From positions 39,279,081 to 39,343,080 of the forward strand of contig OX485809.1 of NCBI GenBank assembly GCA_950295325.1: a stretch of 64,000 nt of DNA, in the 5' to 3' direction. The notes beneath the pieces are model-generated. The model did not search any database. It was not told the DNA's origin and saw only the letters and a list, made by a program, of their open reading frames with translations. The position numbers and the translations under genes are program-made. Shown piece by piece: positions 11,126 to 20,758 of this stretch (within the stretch, counting starts at the first letter, position 1; every line of letters starts with the position of its first letter). This DNA comes from Polytrichum commune (taxonomy: Eukaryota > Streptophyta > Polytrichopsida > Polytrichales > Polytrichaceae).

Positions 11126-12502
11126 TTTGTGCGTTACTGATGCCTTTCTTGCTGCAGGCATTCTGCGACGCGATGGTGGACAAGTTCTCCTCCATCGACA
11201 TGAAGTCTACAACAACCAAGTCTGTCCTGGAGCTCAAGGGTGAGCTCCGCCTCATCTGTTGCAACAGGGACACTTGGGAGTTGTGGACACAATTTTTTGA
11301 TGCGCACAGCTCGGGCGATCTGGTCAACCCCGACACCGAGGAGAAGTACAGCGCGGAGAAGACCGGGGAGGCCCCTCCACTACTGAGGGAGTTCTTCAGG
11401 TCCCTTCAAGGGTTAACAGAGTCCGAGTTGCAGAGGTGCGCGGTGCATCTTCTTGGGAACACAGTGGGAAGAACCATCCCATACCCGAAGATATTTTTGA
11501 AGAGGCCAAGACACAAGCCCGGCACGTATTCCATCAAGGAATGGTGCGAACACCGCAAGCTGAAGACTGCTGCAATGAGGGAGTTGAGCGCCCTAATACC
11601 AGAGTACGCACTCATCCTAGCCGACGGGGACATTAATTGGGCCAGCTGGAAGATGTTCAAGGTCGACTACAACATCTCTGGAGCCTCAATGCGTTGTCTT
11701 GTCAAGGAGCACGCCTCCATTTTGAAGCAGAAGGGGAACAAGAGGACAAAGAAAACCGAGACGGATCCCCAGGAGGTGGAGCAATACAGAAGTTTTTTGG
11801 CGCGGAAGAGGTTGGCCACATTCGAAGGAGTGGCCAGATTTTGTTTGGTGACAACCGGAGTGGAGAGGGTCACATTTTCCAAGTGGGACCGGACCATGAG
11901 CAAGGCCGAGGTGAGGGAGGATCGACGGGGGTGCCCATTTGCCCTGATCGATTTCAGGGGGATCCCCGGTGCGTCGAGGCAGGGGGGGAAGGACATGCCT
12001 TTCTACGACCCCTTCATGGCCAAGTTCAAGGAGCACAAGTCGCCGGACATGAGGGAGCCTCACGTTTGGCTGTGGATAGTGGAGCAGGAAAAACTCTCTG
12101 CTGTAGTCGACCTGTACGAGAAGACGATCAAATTCGAGTACAACATCTTCCACAGCACTTACGTGCCCGCCAAGACGGAAGGGATCGTGGCCATCAACGA
12201 GGCCAGGGGAAACAAGCAGGTGGGGGTGGTCAGCCTCGTCTTCTTGACGTACAACGCGCTTCGGAGTGGGCGAGCACCTGTCAGGGCGAATACTACGTTC
12301 AAGAAGATCTACAGCATCCCCCATCCCCCTCCCAAGGATCTGCTGCAGGAGACCTTGTACACTGTCTTCCCGGCGATGGAACTCATGTTGGAGTTCTACG
12401 TCTCCGTTTTGCAGAGCGTGGCAATAAGCGGAGAGACCGTGTACAACGTTTGTGGAGGCAGCAAGTTCATGTACGCTGCGATGGTAAGCTCTCCAACTAA
12501 TA

Positions 12503-12598
12503 TTTACGAACGCTCGTTCGTAAAGTTCACCTCAACTTGTCTTGGGTTTTGATGACATTGTTTCTCGTCGTTGATGTTTACGAACGCACGTTTGTATA
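12503..12598. repeat. Two palindromes in intron 2
   Basis: Copies at 12503-12524 (centre CT) and 12577-12598 (centre CA, right arm CGTTTGTATA) lie inside the 141-bp intron 12484-12624. Confidence 0.9.
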
Positions 12599-13601
12599 TT
12601 CTAACGTATTTGCTTGGATCTCAGATGCTGGGGCTGGTCGTCAACAGCTTCATTGAAGCCATCGACGAGGAGGACTTCCACGTGCACAGGGCGAAGGCCT
12701 CCACGATGGACTTGGAGGACATGTCCCTCCCGAGGACGGACATCAACATGCCCGTCGACGAAGGCATGCCCGCCATGGAGACGGACGACGACGAGCCCGC
12801 GCCCTCCTACAACGTCGAGGCGATCCTCCGATCCTTGGACGTCACTCCTCTCCGCATTTTGGCGCCGTCGGGAAATCCATCCGACGTGCAAGGGACTCCG
12901 GGTGGATACACGGGGTCGTCGGTGGGGACAACCCAGGATGTCCTCCCCGCGAGAACGTCTGGAGCGGAGGCATTCGGCACTCCCGGGGGATGCTCGACAT
13001 CCGTGTCGCCCAGGCCGATCGTGGTTCCCAAGATGGAGAACCTCGACCTTCTGGACCAACGGTCCCGACTGACGTTGGACCACTACCGCAACACGAGGCG
13101 GAGGATGAAGAAGACCCCCTACGTGGAGCTGCCTCCGGGGGCAATCATCGAGGTCTCCGATGAGGACGAGGGCGACATGGAGATCATGGTCGAGCTGGGG
13201 GTAGACTTCGACAAGAACAAGCGGGTCAAGGAGGAGGCCCTCTCCGTCGCCGAGCTTCACGCCAAGCTCGAGCAGAAGATGAAGGAGGACATGGCGAAGG
13301 CGGCAGAGGAGAATGCCAAAAAAATGTTCGAAATTCAGGAGGAGCTGAGGCAGTCCAACGAGAAGACGGACGCCATCCTCGCCATGCTCCAGCGTATGCA
13401 GAGCTTCACGGCGCCCCCCCAGCCGGCCTACCCCTTCCCTGGAGGATACCCCTCCCAATCCCCTCCACCAGGCATGTTCACCGGAGGGCCTTCCCGCCAG
13501 CAGGCGCCCCACCCTACGCCTGTTGGCACCCCTCCACCCCCAGAGGTTCCCTCGACCACCTCCCACGATGTTGTGGCGGCGGCCATCCAGGAGGACGAGG
13601 A

Positions 13602-13623
13602 TTTACGAATGCGCGTTCGTGAA
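13602..13623. repeat. Palindrome inside exon 3 (first)
   Basis: TTTACGAATG / CGTTCGTGAA around centre CG, with two arm changes. It is read through in the coding frame without a stop (DLRMRVRES). No GT donor flanks it, so splicing out is unlikely. Confidence 0.75.
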
Positions 13624-13978
13624 TCTTCAGGTCCTCCAGTCCTCACCCCTCCCCCTTCAAGGGTAGGACTGTCATCATACACCGATGCGTCGTCTTTCAC
13701 CGTCGTCCCCAGGGTAGTAGACAGACATGGCGATGACTCTGCGTGACACACTGACATGGTCATTGTGGAGGACACGCAGGGGAGCCCCAATGACGCACCA
13801 GGGGTGCATGGGATGGACGTGGAAGAAACCCATGCGGCGTGGATGGAGGATGTCAGGATGGACACGCTCGACCTGAGCGCCGAGGAAGAAGACGCGCTGC
13901 GCATCTAGGCGACACAAGCCTCTCAACCGGAGCGTGAGGCAGAGGCCATGGAGACAGAGGCGGCTGCAGCTGTGGAGG

Positions 13979-13998
13979 TTACGAACGCGCGTTCGTTA
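13979..13998. repeat. Palindrome inside exon 3 (second)
   Basis: TTACGAACG / CGTTCGTTAA around centre CG. In the exon frame the consensus right arm would place a TAA stop; this copy reads TCG TTA ATC, so the frame stays open. Confidence 0.75.
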
Positions 13999-14085
13999 AT
14001 CGTTGAGGAGGGACCTGCTGCTCGGTCCAGCGCCGCTGCCCCTCCCCCCGATGACGAGGTAACTCTCCTCTGAGAATACCATTTT

Positions 14086-14107
14086 TTTACGAACGCGCGT
14101 TCGTAAC
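14086..14107. repeat. Palindrome in intron 3
   Basis: TTTACGAACG / CGTTCGTAAC around centre CG, inside the 90-bp intron 14059-14148. Confidence 0.88.
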
Positions 14108-14388
14108 CTCTCTAACATCGCGATGTTTTTCTCTTCATCGACATCCAGTGGCCTTGCGAGAGCCCTCTTCAGCGGTCCCCCTTAGGGCCGAACAGTTTTG
14201 TAGGACACGGCATCATTTTGCCTTAGGAAAATGTGATAGACTTTCACGTGAGAAATGTAAATATTCAACGGATTAATATATGAGCCTATGTTATCTGCAT
14301 CGCGTTGCTTCAAATTCTCTGCCCTCGACCCCTTCTCGTATATTGTATATGTTGATGAGATTATGTTCATTCTTGCATACCCACCTCA

Positions 14389-14544
14389 TTCGCGAACGCT
14401 CGTTCGTGAAAGGCTGCGACCCACTGTCCACCTCATTCACGAACGACCGCTCGTAAATGTACGTGTAGCCGCGCTCACGAACGAGCGCTCGTAAATGATG
14501 CGCACCGCCCCCGCAGCCTTCATTCACGAACGCTCGTTCGCAAG
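14389..14544. repeat. Cluster of four variant palindromes upstream of the FCP1-like gene
   Basis: Copies at 14389-14410, 14436-14457, 14474-14495 and 14523-14544. Here the outer bases are mostly TTCACG / CGTGAA rather than TTTACG / CGTAAA, and one or both inner arms show CGCTCGT. Centres are CT, AC, AG and CT. The cluster lies between the end of the unknown gene (14226) and the FCP1-like coding exon (14677). Confidence 0.88.
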
Positions 14545-14676
14545 TGTGCCCTTGAGCACATTTTCCTTGCACTCTCCTCACTTCCTCGTCTTTCCCCATA
14601 ATGCACCGTCTTCATTTTCTACGCAAAATTTCATTATTGGATCATAGAATTAAACTAGTCGAGTTGTTCATCACAG

Positions 14677-15444
14677 GACCCCCCGGAGATAGGTCGCAAC
14701 CCCTCGACCAGTGGACCTCCCACCCGGCACAAACCTTTCATCGTTTTTGACCTCAACGGGGTGTTGTGTCACACCCAACACATCCCAAGGGTCCCCACGC
14801 GTCCCTTTCGTCACCCCGACGAAAGGGACTACGACGGCGAGCTCGACACCCTCATTAACCGCAAGGCTGTCCGCGCCCGTCCCGGCTTGCGTGACTTCCT
14901 TCGCGAGGTGGTCGAGTTCGCTCACGTCATTGTGTGGAGCTCCATGGTCATGGAGAACACGGAGCCCATCGTGCACTTCTTGTTCCAAGATCTCCCGAGC
15001 CCTTGCCTCGTCCTCGGCCAAGAGGACTGCGACGAGCTGCTCGACGAGAAAGGTCAACCGGTGCCCAAGTTTGGCGGTCGGGGCGGAGGACAACAGTTCC
15101 TCAAGGTCCTCCGCTCGAGACTCTGGCGAGGCGTCCCCCGTCTGCAAGGGACGCCGCACGGGTGGTGGCCGACTCCTGAGAACACCGTCCTCATCGACGA
15201 CAGCCCCACCAAGAGCGTTTTGAACCCCCCGGGGAACGTCATCTTCCCGGACACTTGGACCGGCGATAGGCAAGACACATTTTTGGTCGATAGGCTAGCC
15301 CCCTACCTTAGAAGGCTCGTGCTCCACGCCGGTAGCATCCCATTTTTTGTTAGGTCCAACCCCTTCAGCAATGCGGCGCTAAGCCCCCGCGATAATGTAT
15401 TCAAGAGCATCATGAGGCTCGCCAAACTCAATAAATTGATTTGA
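14677..15444 (+). CDS. FCP1/NLI-interacting-factor-like HAD protein
   Basis: The frame opens after an acceptor (TCACAG at 14671-14676) and runs 255 codons to TGA at 15442-15444; an upstream exon with the start codon is not identified. Near residue 25 FIVFDLNGVLCH is HAD motif I in the D-x-N-G form of a plant NIF-like subfamily, where the second catalytic Asp of DxDxT phosphatases is Asn. VIVWSSM (about 80) is the motif II region, and VLIDDSPTKSVLNPPGN (about 170) matches the plant IDDSP-NPP signature. The C-terminus NPFSNAAL resembles the NPFGQPAI end of that family. Phosphatase activity is doubtful given the Asn. Coding DNA is GC-rich like the gene before it, and four palindromes precede it. 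Confidence 0.8.
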   Translation, partial: DPPEIGRNPSTSGPPTRHKPFIVFDLNGVLCHTQHIPRVPTRPFRHPDERDYDGELDTLINRKAVRARPGLRDFLREVVEFAHVIVWSSMVMENTEPIVHFLFQDLPSPCLVLGQEDCDELLDEKGQPVPKFGGRGGGQQFLKVLRSRLWRGVPRLQGTPHGWWPTPENTVLIDDSPTKSVLNPPGNVIFPDTWTGDRQDTFLVDRLAPYLRRLVLHAGSIPFFVRSNPFSNAALSPRDNVFKSIMRLAKLNKLI

Positions 15445-15567
15445 AATGCCTCCATGTCTTTGCTTGTATCATGTGGTTCACATTTACTAATGCTTGCTCC
15501 GTTTTTGGATGTCTTTTGTTGTTGTGATTGTTGTTGTGATTGTTGTTGTTCTTGTTCTTGCCCATAG

Positions 15568-16538
15568 TCTGCCCCCATATGCGACGCCCCTGTGGTCGAC
15601 GGCCCTTCCCGTCCCCTCTCGCCCCCTGCCTCCCCTTCCCGCGACGTCACGGACTTCCAAATGCCATCCCTCTACCAGTTCCCGGCGGTCGACGCGGCCT
15701 CGGCCGTGGATTACTCCCGCGACGTCAGCATCGACGACGGCGTCGTCAACAGCCCGCCCCCCGCACTTGTCGCCCGCGCCTACGCCCCGTCGCCCTCCCC
15801 CCTCTCCAAGGAGAAACGGACGCTCGTTCGTTTGGGGCACCTCTCGCCGTCTAAGGACGACGCCGTCGCTCGTCGCGGGCCGAGCCGGCGTCTCCGCATG
15901 GAAGGCCCCCGTTGCCACACCTCCCCCGCCGACTCCGTTCCTCCCCCCACAACGTCCTCCGCGATCGTGGGCCCTCCACGCCTCGACTCCCCCCCCCGCC
16001 ATCCAACAGTGCAATATTTCCATCGGCTTCGGATGCTCCCGTCGACGCCCCCCTCGTTCCTACCGTTCCCCGCATGGACGTCCCCAAAGCCAAGGTGCCC
16101 TCCTCAACCCTAAACCCCTTTCCCGCTTTTGCTTCCCTTGTCTTCCGTTTGCGTGCCGTTCTCTTTACGAGCGCCCATCCCAAACCGCCCTCATTATTTT
16201 CCCCACTCCATTCCTATTCTTATCTTCCTATGACGTTGTTTCGCAGGTGGCTACCCGCTCGCTTGGTGCCCGGCCCTCCTCCACGTCCTCCTTGGATAGG
16301 CACGCCCTCAAGGCCGCATCTTCCGAGTCTGATCGTTGCCTGGCCCTCCGGAGAAGCGCAAGACGTTCCCTTTCGCAAACGCCCTCGCATTCTACTTATA
16401 ATACCACCTCGTACAATTCGGGAGCGCGTCCTGAAACATGCAAGAACGACACATATTCCTGTCCAGGCAACACACAAGGATACAGTCGTGGGCCTGAGAT
16501 TTTTAGAGCCATGGAGGCCGCCAAAAAAAAGGACTTAG
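15568..16538 (+). CDS. Possible two-exon proline-rich protein, function unknown
   Basis: After a TTG/TTGT-rich tract (15510-15560) and an acceptor-like CCCATAG, an open frame begins at 15568 (SAPICDAPVVDGPSRPL). It stays rich in Pro, Ser and Arg to about 16101. A GTGCCC...TTCGCAG intron (about 16102-16246) would join it in frame to a segment with the basic motif FRKRPR, ending at TAG 16538. Overlapping frames are also open because the DNA is GC-rich, so the choice is weak. Part of a palindrome (GGACG CT CGTTCGT) lies at about 15826. Confidence 0.3.
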
Positions 16539-16599
16539 CCGCAAAAAAAAATAGTGGGTCGGACTAGTGTGACGTCTAGAAGTGTACTAGTGGGACGGA

Positions 16600-18056
16600 C
16601 TCCCTAAATGGGCTTAGGTGTAGAACATATTTAAGTGCTTACTTTCTATGCTATTCCAAGTTACTCAAGACATTGATGGTATTTCCATTATAATTGTATT
16701 TCAATCCCAATTAATTCATTCAACTTCCATTCATTCTTCGCATCTTCCCTTCCATTCATAACGAGTTGTCATTTCATACGCAACTATTCTCATGTATGCC
16801 TCACATTTTTGTTCACTTCCATGCCTTTATGTATAATAATAGTAGCATACCATTATACATATGGGATTTTTAGTCGTCATTACTGGTCCAATTTTGAAAT
16901 GTGCATCCTTATATAGTCTCATAATCAACAAAAAGTCTCCAAATACCGAATATAGTGTTATGTACTAGAAATATCAATAATGAGGCTAGGAATGACAATA
17001 GGCTCATAAATTGAATTGTGATTGTTGATATCTAGGGAGACTCTCAATTAGATTCCAGAAAAATTAAAATCTTAAGAAACATTCTTGAAAGAATAGAGTT
17101 TTGAATGCAATTTGAGAACAAGAAGTCTATCCATTGTAGTAGCAATGTTCATTGTGTATTGTTGTCAATGAAATTAATACATACATTTGTAGCCTAGAAA
17201 CAACATGTATGCGTAATAGATATATGTACTTGCAATGTGTGGTTGTTGATGAATGTGCTTGTGTTTGCAATAAACGTGATCATGGTAGATAGTAGATGTT
17301 GATTTCTTATTGTAGGTTATGAGCTTACAAGATGTAAGGATAGGTGAGAGTAAGATATGAGGCAAAAGATGATTTTGAGGTAGGGTTGTGGAGCTTGGTT
17401 GTTGACTACCGTTGACGGCCAAGATTATAGGGCAACCCTCAATGGCCATCTCAAATACTCCATTAACATTTTATAATATAGGTTTTTGGTTTAGAGCATA
17501 CTAGGGAGTGAAGCTTATAACATGAGGCTCAGAAGGTTGGTCATTGACAACCAAGGTTGCTCGGGAATCCAAATGGCAAATAGGTGCACTACAAAAATAC
17601 AAATCATCCAATATAATTTTAGATTTTGCAGATACCCAGACAACAATCCACCATACCAAAGTTCCCACAAATGCAAAGATAATGTCATTGACAAGAAGTT
17701 TTTTGAAAGAGTACCACACACCCTGTTTAGCACCAAAAGATAATCAACCCATATTATGTGTTGAAGTTGTATACTTGAGATGTAATGCTTTACAAATTAT
17801 AGGCATGCTGAAATTTTCAGTTTCTTCTAGAGGTTCAAAACTACCACAGTTCACAAACTTTACGGTCAATTGATTAATGTGAGATGAATCATTATTCTTT
17901 TTTTTTGTCAAAAAATTCCGCTTATTAACTTCAACCATCGACTAGTTATACTACCAAAGAGATGGGGCACATAGTCCCATGTATTATTGCCATTGTTGCC
18001 TACCCAACTGGGGTTTTGAAGATGATAAAGAGCAACAAATTCACGTGTGAGATTGC
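16600..18056. other. AT-rich interval without recognised gene
   Basis: Short frames on both strands around 17500-17900 have no family signature. I see no convincing gene here; it may be old transposon debris. Confidence 0.5.
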
Positions 18057-18060
18057 TTAA

Positions 18061-18074
18061 CCCCTAAAGGACCG
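18061..18074 (+). repeat. Left terminal inverted repeat of piggyBac element
   Basis: CCCCTAAAGGACCG directly after TTAA; exact reverse complement of 23783-23796. Confidence 0.97.
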
Positions 18075-19284
18075 TAAGGCCCCCAGGGGGCTTTTGAGTG
18101 TAGAAAAGTGCAAATTGGATGAGATTGTTCCAAAGACGCCCAGATTTTCCAGGAGAAGACCCTGGTTGTTTTTGCGAGACGGATCCAATGGTCTTTTCCG
18201 ATCAGAAAATGATGAAGGATTGGATTTTTGGCGAATTCTTTGAGTCGCCGGAGAGCTTGAAGCTGCTTCGACGGGCTCTCCTGGGCAGCGTTTGTGGGCA
18301 AGCGTGCAGTTCACATGAGAACCAAGCGTGCCGTTTGGTAGAATTGAGGTGTGTCAGGAGTCAGAGGCCGCGCGTGAGAGGTTTCTGGGTTGTTGAGCGG
18401 TAAATTCAACTTTCAACGGAGACTGATTGCACCGTTGAACGGAGACCTGCTTTGTGAAGCTGATTGCACCGTTAGAATTTCGCCGAAATCAGGTCCTCTG
18501 AAATCCTCTCCTCCGAAATCTGAAACTCAGCTGTGTGAGCCAAGAGCGCAGGCGACAAGGGACCCAGCTGCGAATTTCCTCGTTGGGTTTGATCTGCGGG
18601 AGGAAGAATTCCAGTCGAATTTGTTGATCGGCGAGGATAACGGTCACTGTAACAAGCGGTAACAAGCAACTCCACTTTGATTCTGCTTATTTCAGAACAC
18701 GCTCTTGCATTGCAGTATTTTCGGAATAAACAAATACGCTCAATGAGCGCCTGGCTGCATTGTCAACAAATTTTTCGTCTATACACTCCCTAATTGCTAA
18801 AGGCAGATTCAGCTCCTGGTGATCAAACTTGTTGTGGATGGAGCTCGCTTACGTTTACTGCAGGTTGAGAGAGTGCAGGAAGGACAGAGGAATTTTCACG
18901 ATTCACACGAAGCTAGAAGTGCTGCGGTTGTGGTGGGTTGTGGTTTGATCCTTTTCTACACTACCTAATTCACCTCTCCGGTGTCCTGAAGGTTTGTTCT
19001 TGAACAACTTCACCTTGTCGTGAAATTTCTGAAATGGTTGTGATCGCCTTTACTGCAGGTTGAGAGAGTGCAAGAAGGATAGAGAAATTCGGTTCGGAGG
19101 AACAGCGGGAGAGAGACACAGAGAGAGGTAGGTGTTCCAAACTTTGGTGAGGCGCTCATCTTTTGTGATGTTGCTATGTCGCATGTGCGAGTCTCATCTT
19201 CGGGAATTTGGAGGATATTGTATCAGTGAGTGAGAATTGAGAAGAAACTCAATATGCTAGGTTTAGTTGCACCAAATATCTTTG

Positions 19285-19566
19285 CGAGAGGGAGAGAGAA
19301 GCTGGTAACAAGCGGGGAGGTAGAAGCGTTCAGAATCCATGCTAGAAGCGTTCAGTTAGAATCCTCTAAGTTCAGAATCCTCCAAGTTCAGAATCCTCTA
19401 AGTTTGAATGCCTCTAAGTTCAGAATCCATGCTAGAAGCGTTCAGTTAGAATCCTCTAAGTTCAGAATCCTCCAAGTTTAGAATCCTCTAAGTTTGAACG
19501 CCTCTAAGTTCAGAATCCATGCTAGAAGCGAGAGGGAGAGAGAAGCGGGTAACAAGCGGGGAGGTT
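19285..19566. repeat. Nested tandem repeats in left part of piggyBac element
   Basis: Units of about 16-17 bp (core AGAATCCTCTAAGTTC) sit within a higher-order repeat of about 90-120 bp. The block is framed by two copies of a GAGAGGGAGAGAGAAGC...GTAACAAGCGGGGAGGT segment (19285-19322 and 19529-19566). A related pair of 40-bp segments starting CTGCAGGTTGAGAGAGTGCA lies at about 18859 and 19057. Confidence 0.85.
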
Positions 19567-20392
19567 CTAACTTAGAGGCGTTCAGTCATAATCCTACACA
19601 TGGTAGCTTCGCGCCATTTCAATCTGTTCCCCCAAAATGGTTTTGACCTCTGAAGTTTTGAGCTTCTTTGGTGGAATTGACAAAGTGGAGCTTTTTGCCC
19701 AGTTATTGGCCTTGTAAGTTGTGACCTCCTCAACTCAATCCAAAAGTTGCCTGGCTTACTCGCTAAAGGACCCCTAGTCAGCATGACCAGTGACTAGTCT
19801 AACCAACAATCCATCTCAAGTTTACGGTGCAGGGAGCTGTAATTGAACACACCATATTCTTATGTAAGACTGACGAAGGTGAATGGAAACAGATTATATA
19901 ATTATATAATAAGCACATGATCCATCCTAAGCAGCGAAATGATCCGAGTAATTGCGGTTACCTGATTCCGGTTCGTGAACTCTGAATAAGAGCCAGCGAT
20001 TTTCTGGATGAGGTATGACGCTCCTGGCTTTGAACCAAAGTTTCATGCAGAGCTAATAAGTTTTGTGTTGCAACTGGACAAAGAAGTGGAGTTTTTTGCA
20101 CTTCTAGTTGCAATTCGTTGCTACTCAATTCAATTGTCTCTCTTGAACTTCGAAATTCTTGCGACTCTGTCTTCTTCATTGTAGTAATCTGCACCCACAA
20201 ACCACGCAGGTACTAGTTTTTCTCCTGGTTTTGAGTTATTTGTGGGTTTTCGGAGCTTCTTGGGTGGAACTGGGAAAAATTGGAGTTATCTGAGCTGGAG
20301 TTTATTTGCATGTGAGCTAGAATTTGACTTCGTGTTGAGCATCTGAGCTAGATTTTTTTTGGATATGTGCTAGAGTTTTTGCACCATAAAAG

Positions 20393-20758
20393 ATGGCCAT
20401 TGTCCATGGAGAGGCTCACATTGTTCTATCTGAAGCGAGAGTTGCTGTGGCAGCTTGGGTGAGAGAAGATTTGCAGAAGTCAGATGATGTTGTAGCGGAC
20501 CTTGTTTCCCTGTTGGATGAGGATATTTTGGTCAGAGCTCCGCGACCAAAGGGTGTGAGATTGCCAAAAAAACTGGAGGCACGGAACTTGCGATATTTGT
20601 GGAGGCGTGTGGTGGCGCATCGGTTGGGGTGGCGCCAACGACGGAGCGAGGGAGACGAGGGATCATTTACGACGAGTGTAAATTCTGCACTGAGGCGCTT
20701 GTGGCCGGACCGAGCCAGCGAGGACAAGAACGATGGGCAGAGCTCGCAAGCGGTGTAA
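20393..20758 (+). CDS. Small ORF upstream of piggyBac transposase, unknown
   Basis: A 121-codon frame starts at ATG 20393 and overlaps the first 26 bases of the transposase frame (ATG 20733). The product is Arg/Glu-rich (LRYLWRRVVAHRLGWRQRR in the middle) with no motif I know. Its place just before the transposase suggests either a true accessory protein or an unspliced 5' part of the transposase gene. Canonical piggyBac elements encode only the transposase. Confidence 0.4.
   Translation: MAIVHGEAHIVLSEARVAVAAWVREDLQKSDDVVADLVSLLDEDILVRAPRPKGVRLPKKLEARNLRYLWRRVVAHRLGWRQRRSEGDEGSFTTSVNSALRRLWPDRASEDKNDGQSSQAV

Larger units (their letters stand above)
9742..14226 (+). pseudogene. Multi-exon gene of unknown function (DGQHS motif; possible methyltransferase-like segment), probably decayed
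   Basis: Four exons join in phase 0: 9742-11036, 11158-12483, 12625-14058 and 14149-14226, with introns GT...AG at 11037-11157, 12484-12624 and 14059-14148. The ATG at 9742 follows an acceptor-like TTGCAG, so a non-coding first exon is likely. Exon 1 ends its first frame at 10755 and continues in another frame from about 10720 (GEFWIIDGQHSLEAS), so a one-base indel is probable. Exon 3 has in-frame TGA (13744) and TAG (13906), yet the frame stays protein-like to the next splice site. IIDGQHS resembles the ParB-type DG-H core. GETVYNVCGGSKFMYAAM followed by DEEDF loosely resembles a SAM-binding motif. A Lys/Glu coiled coil (about 13200-13400) and a Pro-rich tail follow. All three introns carry the palindrome. 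I do not recognise the family. Confidence 0.6.

Noticed and set aside
12601-13566. 321-codon minus-strand frame opposite exon 3
   Set aside because: GC-rich exon DNA keeps the opposite strand open; Arg/Gly/His-rich composition is typical of a shadow.
17501-17938. Minus-strand frames that might be a decayed copia fragment
   Set aside because: No catalytic motif such as YVDD or a zinc knuckle could be found.
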